NCBI GenBank assembly: GCA_001839685.1
Contig: MLAK01000889.1
Span: forward strand, 1,385 to 12,414
Origin: Tritrichomonas foetus
Lineage: Eukaryota; Parabasalia; Tritrichomonadida; Tritrichomonadidae
DNA length: 11,030 nucleotides
Direction of reading: 5' to 3'
Of the stretch, positions 6,474 to 11,030 are shown in pieces; position 1 is the first letter of the stretch; every line of letters begins with the position of its first letter. Made by a program: the position numbers and the translations under genes. The notes under the pieces are model-generated. The model was not told where the DNA came from and made no database searches. It saw only the letters and a program-made list of their open reading frames with translations.

Positions 6474-7077
6474 TTTTTTAACGTATTCTCGAATTAAAAA
6501 TAATAAAAAAGTTATGTGAAACTATAATTTTGCTTTGAAAAAGTTTCATAAGAACAAGGAAAAAACCGCGAAATTAAACTCCTTTATAAACTATTGAATT
6601 AGAGAGCAGATATCAATTGAAACGTTTTTCATATTTTTTTTGGTAAAAATTAAGCGGATCTAAGAATTGAGGAATTATGTTTTTGAAGTATTGCTTTTCT
6701 AAACTAATGTAATACCTATAATTTATCTTTTTATTAAGTAATTAACCCTATTTTTAGAATTGATGAACAAAGCAAAATCGTGATTTTGCACAATACTTTT
6801 GGGAAAAACCATTTAGTGATAAATTAAAAGTTTATTACCTGAAAAAAATTCTTGTAATCATGATTAATCTTAATGACTAAGAGCAGATATAAAAATGAAT
6901 ATTTATATTTCACTTTGGGAATATAATATATAAAGTGATTAGAATAAAATGTTTTCTATACCATCTTATTAGACTAAATATAGGATTTGGGTTAAAAATA
7001 TGAATATGAAGGCTCTCAACTCTTCCATTGTGGAAAGAACATGGAGCGAACGTTTAATAAAAAATTTGTTTGAGTAA
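6474..7077. promoter_or_regulatory. Divergent intergenic region between the membrane protein and ankyrin genes
   Basis: This 604-base AT-rich spacer separates two genes pointing apart and must hold both promoters. On the minus-strand side, TCACATA about 40 bases before the ATG at 6473 differs from the trichomonad initiator TCAYTWY at two positions. On the plus side, GCTCTCAACTC at 7012-7022 recurs at 9928-9938 upstream of the last gene. A ten-codon upstream open frame starts at 7041 and ends with TGA at 7071-7073. I find no RNA gene, repeat array or hidden conserved ORF in the middle portion. Confidence 0.45.
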
Positions 7078-8670
7078 ATGGCCGATGATCATGAAGTGGA
7101 GAGCTCCTTCATTCACAGTCCAGATTTCAAAAGAATGGTAAAATGTGAAGAACTTATCGATTCGCTTAACGAGGAAACTTTTGATTCAATTCTGAAATCA
7201 TCGATGGATTTTCTGAATAGTTCCTGCACCCACATTTTCGCGCGCACGTTACTTAGTCGAATTTATACCAATCCGAAAAAGGTAGATTTTTACCTTTCTT
7301 TCTTGAAAAAGCACGATGAATCTCAAACCATGAATCATTCTCAGGTTCTTCTAATTCCGCCATTTGTCAAAGCTCTTTTCCATCAGCAGGTTGATCCAAA
7401 CATGACCACGCGTGGGCTTGTCGCCCAAAGCTGTCCTCAGTTCATCATTCAAAAATTATTGAATATGAAAATAATTGATAGAAACCAACTTTCAGCAAAT
7501 GATAATTGCTTGACTGATTTATACGGGCACCAATATGATGCGACCTATTTCATGCACCTTTTGGATATTAGCGACAAAGCTAATAAACAGCTGCTCTTAG
7601 AATTCAATCAAATCTACATGTCAAATGATTTCATTCGAAGGAATTTTTCTGCTCTTTCAAAAAACAACTTTGAACTTCACAAAAAGTTTGTAAACTCAGG
7701 CGCAAACCCTGATCCTATTTCTCTGTCGTTAAGAAAAGATAATTTAGAAAAATTTAAAAAATATATTTCAACAAATCCGATAAAATTTGATTCATTAATA
7801 TCTACATCAATTTATGAATCAAACAGACTTGTTAATAAGTGCTATTTAATTGAATTTTGTGCATTTTTCGGTTCAGTGAATTGTTTTAAATATTTACTTG
7901 AAAAAGGTGCCAAAATAACTGAACAATTACCACATTATGCAATCGCTGGAGGTAATCAAGAGATTATTGATATTCTTCAAAAAACTCCAGGTGTATCATT
8001 TAATGGCTCCCTTAAATATGCTATTGCTTTTCATAGAATTGAACTTTGCAAATGGCTTTTCGAATCAAAACATGATACAATTGATGGTGAAGCGCTTTCT
8101 GTTAATTGTATCTTCTATTGTAGTTTTAATGCAATGAAAACATTGTTATTGAAAGGATGCAATCCTTCATTCTTTTTAGAATCTGCTGCACAATTCAACT
8201 TTATTGAAGTTGTGAAAATGTTTCTCCAAATGAGTCAAATTCAACCAGATATTGTTATGAATGGTTGTACACCTTTAATTTATGCAGCTATGAATAATAA
8301 CTTTGAAATGGCAAGAATTTTAATTGAATTAGGAAATGCTGATATCAATTTTACTGACTCTAAAGGTACAACTGCTTTACATTATGCTTGTAAAAAAGGA
8401 AATATTGGATTAGTGAAATATCTTTTAGAGAATCCAATGATTTATCCTGATGTGAAAGCAGATGTATTCAAATTCACACCTTTGTCTTTCGCATGTATTT
8501 ATAATCAGCATGATATTGTGGATATCTTTTTGGAAAGAGAAGATATCAACTTTAAAGCAGCAATGATTGCAATAAAGAACTCAGGAAAAGGAAATCTAAA
8601 CTATCTTCTTCAGAAACTAGGAATGGATGAAGATAGCGTTGACTTAAGTGATTCTGAAGAAGACATATGA
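7078..8670 (+). CDS. Ankyrin-repeat protein of the trichomonad DUF3447 type
   Basis: The 530-residue protein has a non-repeat N-terminal half and ankyrin repeats toward the C-terminus. Clear repeats are GCTPLIYAAMNNNFEMARIL (396-415, continuing to about 428), GTTALHYACKKGNIGLVKYL (430-449, continuing to about 463) and FTPLSFACIYNQHDIVDIFL (466-485). Degenerate helix pairs extend back to about 256 (IEFCAFFGSVNCFKYLLEKG) and possibly 195. This layout, with a helical N-terminal region, eroded repeats (DUF3447) and two or three canonical repeats at the end, is typical of a very large family in Trichomonas and Tritrichomonas. Ankyrin repeats bind proteins; no specific partner can be inferred. The C-terminus is acidic (DSEEDI). 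An in-frame TAA lies directly before the ATG at 7078, which fixes the start as this Met or a later one. Base composition falls sharply within the gene: 34 of 60 G or C at 7381-7440 against 8 of 60 at 7741-7800. Confidence 0.9.
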   Translation: MADDHEVESSFIHSPDFKRMVKCEELIDSLNEETFDSILKSSMDFLNSSCTHIFARTLLSRIYTNPKKVDFYLSFLKKHDESQTMNHSQVLLIPPFVKALFHQQVDPNMTTRGLVAQSCPQFIIQKLLNMKIIDRNQLSANDNCLTDLYGHQYDATYFMHLLDISDKANKQLLLEFNQIYMSNDFIRRNFSALSKNNFELHKKFVNSGANPDPISLSLRKDNLEKFKKYISTNPIKFDSLISTSIYESNRLVNKCYLIEFCAFFGSVNCFKYLLEKGAKITEQLPHYAIAGGNQEIIDILQKTPGVSFNGSLKYAIAFHRIELCKWLFESKHDTIDGEALSVNCIFYCSFNAMKTLLLKGCNPSFFLESAAQFNFIEVVKMFLQMSQIQPDIVMNGCTPLIYAAMNNNFEMARILIELGNADINFTDSKGTTALHYACKKGNIGLVKYLLENPMIYPDVKADVFKFTPLSFACIYNQHDIVDIFLEREDINFKAAMIAIKNSGKGNLNYLLQKLGMDEDSVDLSDSEEDI

Positions 8671-9101
8671 GAATGATCTTGCTTCCTTAAGTTGTAATTA
8701 ATAAATTTTTATGTTTATTGGAAATCATTTTTGACTTTTTTTAAATTGTTAAATATTAATTCGGAGTATATTTTTAATAAGTTCACATTTCGCTCCAAGT
8801 ATTTTACAAGAATGATCACAAATTAATATTTTATACAAAAGCAATCATTAACAATAAGAAGAAGATTAAATTTCACTATGAATTGTTGAAATAAAATACC
8901 AAAACTTGATCAAAATAACATTTTATCACCTAATAAACGTTTCCTCATCATAGAATAGATATCATTTATAATCAATGATTTATTTGAAAATTCGAATCTT
9001 TCCTCGTATTCATGATCACTACACAATGATTTTTTTATTACAATTTGAAGTCGAAATAGACAAAAGGACAAAATTATTAACAGAGTCTTTTATTTACAAA
9101 A
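8671..9101. other. Convergent AT-rich spacer, no gene seen
   Basis: These 431 bases separate the tail-to-tail ends of the ankyrin gene (+) and the small coiled-coil gene (-). AATAAATTTTT follows the ankyrin stop at about 8699-8709 and contains a TAAA that could serve as the polyadenylation element for that gene, whose stop is TGA. A TTCGAATC at 8992-8999 resembles a tRNA T-loop, but no acceptor or anticodon arm can be built around it. I see no ORF, repeat array or RNA gene. Confidence 0.6.
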
Positions 9102-9797
9102 TCAGCGTGGCTCGATTGTCGCTTGTCCACGAGCGATTGCTTGGTAAGTAATACTCAACGGTTTGTTGTTCATCATCTTGAACTCAAACATGTCATCAAA
9201 AACTTTTCCAATTGTTCCGGGAAGTGGCGGCATACCTTTTACAGTGAGGACGGCTTGATCGCCATTTTGAAGACCTTTTAGAAGTCTTTGGTAAGGCATA
9301 CTCTTTTGAATGCTTGCAATGGTCGTATCTTGAAATATTGCGAGGTCCCTCTCGATTTCATCTTGGGTGAAAAGTGGCTCATCTGACGTATCTATTTCGA
9401 CGCTTGGAGTGAACTGTGGTGGATCTTTTTGATAGGAAAATAAAATAGGCGAATTGTAGCCGTGCTCGATGAAAAATTTTGCTGCTTCTGGGAACTTCTC
9501 GTTTAGCACTTTTTGTTTGTAGGCCAAAAAATCACCAATTCGGGTCGAAATTTGCTGCATTTTATCTTCGAGGTCGGAATCGTTTTGATAGTGCTCTCCG
9601 TTGGCGATATTTTCAGCGGATTTCTGTTCGTTCTGAAACCATTCTTCTAAATCGGCTAATTTCTTTTGATGGATTTTGGATAACTCGTTTTTATGGTGAA
9701 GGAAAATTTCGTTCGTTGAATGAACAAGAGCGTCATAATCGGCGGCAATATTACTTTTCATTTGTTCGAGAACTTCCATTCGATGCTGATTCGACAT
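9102..9797 (-). CDS. Small coiled-coil protein with a C-terminal beta-rich domain; Sds3/BRMS1-like family possible
   Basis: The 231-residue protein is not firmly recognised. Residues 8-100 are helical and charged with heptad-like spacing, consistent with a coiled coil (MEVLEQMK through LADLEEWFQNEQKSAE to KQKVLNEKF). A middle acidic segment runs from about 132 to 160. Residues 177-229 look like a compact beta barrel: NGDQAVLTVKG, then PGTIGKVFDDMFEFK, then ITYQAIARGQATI. An N-terminal coiled coil followed by a small C-terminal barrel ending in an L/I-x-x-G-x-x-x-I motif is the layout of Sds3/BRMS1 subunits of the Sin3 histone deacetylase complex. The N-terminal half lacks the clear Sds3 signature, so this is a hypothesis only. 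The start is the ATG at 9797. It shares a 201-base divergent promoter with the gene at 9999. Confidence 0.85.
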   Translation of the reverse strand: MSNQHRMEVLEQMKSNIAADYDALVHSTNEIFLHHKNELSKIHQKKLADLEEWFQNEQKSAENIANGEHYQNDSDLEDKMQQISTRIGDFLAYKQKVLNEKFPEAAKFFIEHGYNSPILFSYQKDPPQFTPSVEIDTSDEPLFTQDEIERDLAIFQDTTIASIQKSMPYQRLLKGLQNGDQAVLTVKGMPPLPGTIGKVFDDMFEFKMMNNKPLSITYQAIARGQATIEPR

Positions 9798-9998
9798 TTT
9801 TATTTACTGAATAATTTTGATCGATTTTTTGTTGATAAAGGCCAAATTTAACGTGAAATATTTCACCACATAATCACATTATCAAATAAAACTTTTTCCG
9901 TTTTTATATGGCCAAATCTATTAGTGAGCTCTCAACTCGATAATTTGACCAGATTAGAATTTAAACTCTGAATAGGACATGTTATATGAAAAATTATT
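9798..9998. promoter_or_regulatory. Compact divergent promoter with a perfect palindrome and a direct repeat
   Basis: This 201-base region serves genes on both sides. GTGAAATATTTCAC at 9853-9866 is a perfect 14-base palindrome. GGCCAAATTTA at 9840-9850 and GGCCAAATCTA at 9910-9920 are direct repeats with 10 of 11 identity, 70 bases apart, one on each side of the palindrome. On the minus strand a CCTTT at 9841-9837 lies about 40 bases before the ATG at 9797; CCTTT (motif M5) can mark the start site in trichomonad genes lacking an initiator. GCTCTCAACTC at 9928-9938 is shared with the ankyrin gene's promoter. No TCAYTWY initiator is evident. Function is inferred from position only. Confidence 0.5.
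9853..9866. repeat. Perfect 14-bp palindrome in the divergent promoter
   Basis: GTGAAATATTTCAC reads identically on both strands, with no spacer. The flanking bases (C on both sides) do not extend it. Its location between two divergent genes makes a dimeric transcription-factor site plausible. A cruciform or transcript hairpin is unlikely, because there is no loop. Confidence 0.9.
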
Positions 9999-10787
9999 AT
10001 GCTTGAAAATCCATTCGATGAAGATTGGGAATATTTTGGATTTGAAGGCCCACCCTCACCTGGACTCGACTATTCATGGATTCAGGTACAAACTAATCTA
10101 ATTTTTCTCGGCTTTGAAAAAGTTATCTCAGATTGCACATTATTTTATTCCTCTCGAAAAGCGAATATTTTCCTTATTCAAACTAGCGACAAATGGGAAG
10201 AAATTTGGAATATCAAGGAATTAACAATAGCAACGTTTTCAAATAATGGCTCAATTTTAATCGCCTCAATCACCGACCGATGTATTCATATTTCCGGAGT
10301 CGCAATGTCATTTATCAACCTTTTAATTCGCACACAGAAACTTCCGCCAGATTGCCTTTCTTCGAAGCCGCCAATCCATCGGCCGATGAAAATAAAGGTC
10401 CACATGGTCAGCCAAACCCCAGACGTGCCAGAGGAAGCAACCACAATCGAATCCAAAGACGAAATAGTCGCTCCGGTCGTCAGCGTGACTGGATCAGCAA
10501 TTTCGATGAGCATTCAAGGGAAACTCGAATACCAGGAAAATAAAGAAATTCTGGTTTCCCTTGATGAAGAAAATACATGGAGTGTTTCATTCGAAGAAAT
10601 CGCAAAAGTGGAATCAACTCGAATTGGAAAAATTTTTGTTGTTTTGACCACAAATGAAGGGAAACGGTTTGAAATTGGATTCAATGAGGTGAATGCGACA
10701 GAAGCAAATGAATTAATTAATATGATCAAAAAGGATATTGAAAATCGAACGATTGAACGAAATGAAGACGAGGGAGAAGAAAACTAA
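9999..10787 (+). CDS. Unrecognised protein, possibly with two PH-like domains
   Basis: The protein has 262 residues and no family I can name. The N-terminal 25 residues are acidic and Pro/Gly-rich (EDWEYFGFEGPPSPG). Residues 27-115 alternate short beta-like strands (FYSSRKANIFLIQT, EEIWNIKELTIATF, GSILIASITD) and end in a helix-like stretch (GVAMSFINLLIRTQKL), the order expected of a PH-like fold. After a Pro/Thr-rich linker (116-162), residues 166-250 repeat the pattern: ENTWSVSFEEIAKVE, GKIFVVLTTNEGKRFEIGF, then a final helix EANELINMIKKDIENR. The tail is acidic (NEDEGEEN). If right, it would bind lipids or a protein partner; this is a secondary-structure reading by eye. There is no signal peptide or TM segment. 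Two out-of-frame ATGs lie 20 and 13 bases upstream (9979, 9986), so a very short leader or leaky scanning is implied if 9999 is used. Confidence 0.8.
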   Translation: MLENPFDEDWEYFGFEGPPSPGLDYSWIQVQTNLIFLGFEKVISDCTLFYSSRKANIFLIQTSDKWEEIWNIKELTIATFSNNGSILIASITDRCIHISGVAMSFINLLIRTQKLPPDCLSSKPPIHRPMKIKVHMVSQTPDVPEEATTIESKDEIVAPVVSVTGSAISMSIQGKLEYQENKEILVSLDEENTWSVSFEEIAKVESTRIGKIFVVLTTNEGKRFEIGFNEVNATEANELINMIKKDIENRTIERNEDEGEEN

Positions 10788-11030
10788 TGTTTAAATTTGT
10801 ATAAAATTGATATAAATTCCATTTTTTGGCTTTTTATATGTCATTTATTTATTACATTCGCTGTTCCTGTTCCAACATAACGCTAAATCATTCATTCTTT
10901 CTTTCATCATGAGTTGAATGAACTTACGTATGAAATAAACTTCATGATATAATATGTACGTCGAAAATTGCTAACACATATTTTTATTCAAAACTGACCC
11001 ATATTTGAACACCTTAACTTCATTTATAAA
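10788..11030. other. AT-rich right flank, no gene supported
   Basis: These 243 bases follow the last stop. ATAAATT shortly downstream holds a TAAA suitable for 3'-end formation. On the minus strand a frame is open from the right edge for 19 codons to a TAG near 10974. It could be the C-terminus of a gene beyond the window but is too short to call. Confidence 0.5.

Noticed and set aside
8992..8999. TTCGAATC resembling a tRNA T-loop
   Set aside because: The T-stem has a mismatch, and no matching acceptor stem or anticodon arm exists about 60-70 bases upstream.

Overview
The window looks like nuclear DNA of a flagellated parabasalid protist, most likely Tritrichomonas or a close relative. Six long uninterrupted reading frames are separated by very AT-rich spacers. 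No coding region shows an intron. One gene encodes a radial spoke head protein, which requires a motile 9+2 flagellum. One gene is an ankyrin protein of the degenerate type that is massively expanded in trichomonads. Three of the six stop codons run directly into TAAA, as is common in trichomonad transcripts. The assignment rests on these features and not on a species marker.

Layout from left to right. A 15-bp minisatellite (1-83) touches the left edge. A radial spoke head RSP4/RSP6-type gene follows (292-1821, +). Next is a 1.7-kb AT-rich spacer (1822-3548) holding a T19 run and, on the minus strand, a 50-codon coding-like segment that may be the 3' end of a decayed gene. CCT6, the zeta subunit of the TRiC/CCT chaperonin, lies at 3549-5135 (+). 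It is much richer in GC and in C-ending codons than anything else here, which suggests high expression. CCT6 converges, across a pyrimidine-rich spacer, with a single-pass membrane protein gene (5343-6473, -). That gene diverges from an ankyrin-repeat gene (7078-8670, +), which in turn converges with a small coiled-coil/beta-domain gene (9102-9797, -). The small gene shares a 201-bp divergent promoter with the last gene (9999-10787, +), an unrecognised protein that may hold two PH-like domains. The right 243 bases are AT-rich and hold no gene I can support.

There is no operon and no sign of a phage, transposon, CRISPR array or toxin system. The genes are independent transcription units. The only functional link I can offer is loose: CCT folds tubulin and actin, and the radial spoke protein belongs to the tubulin-based axoneme. 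The most unusual item is the membrane protein at 5343-6473. One face is basic and rich in Ser-Pro, followed by one transmembrane segment. The other face carries six clustered N-glycosylation sequons and a long acidic tail. This layout resembles inner nuclear membrane proteins such as lamin B receptor, but I recognise no homologue. I do not see a multi-gene undescribed system.
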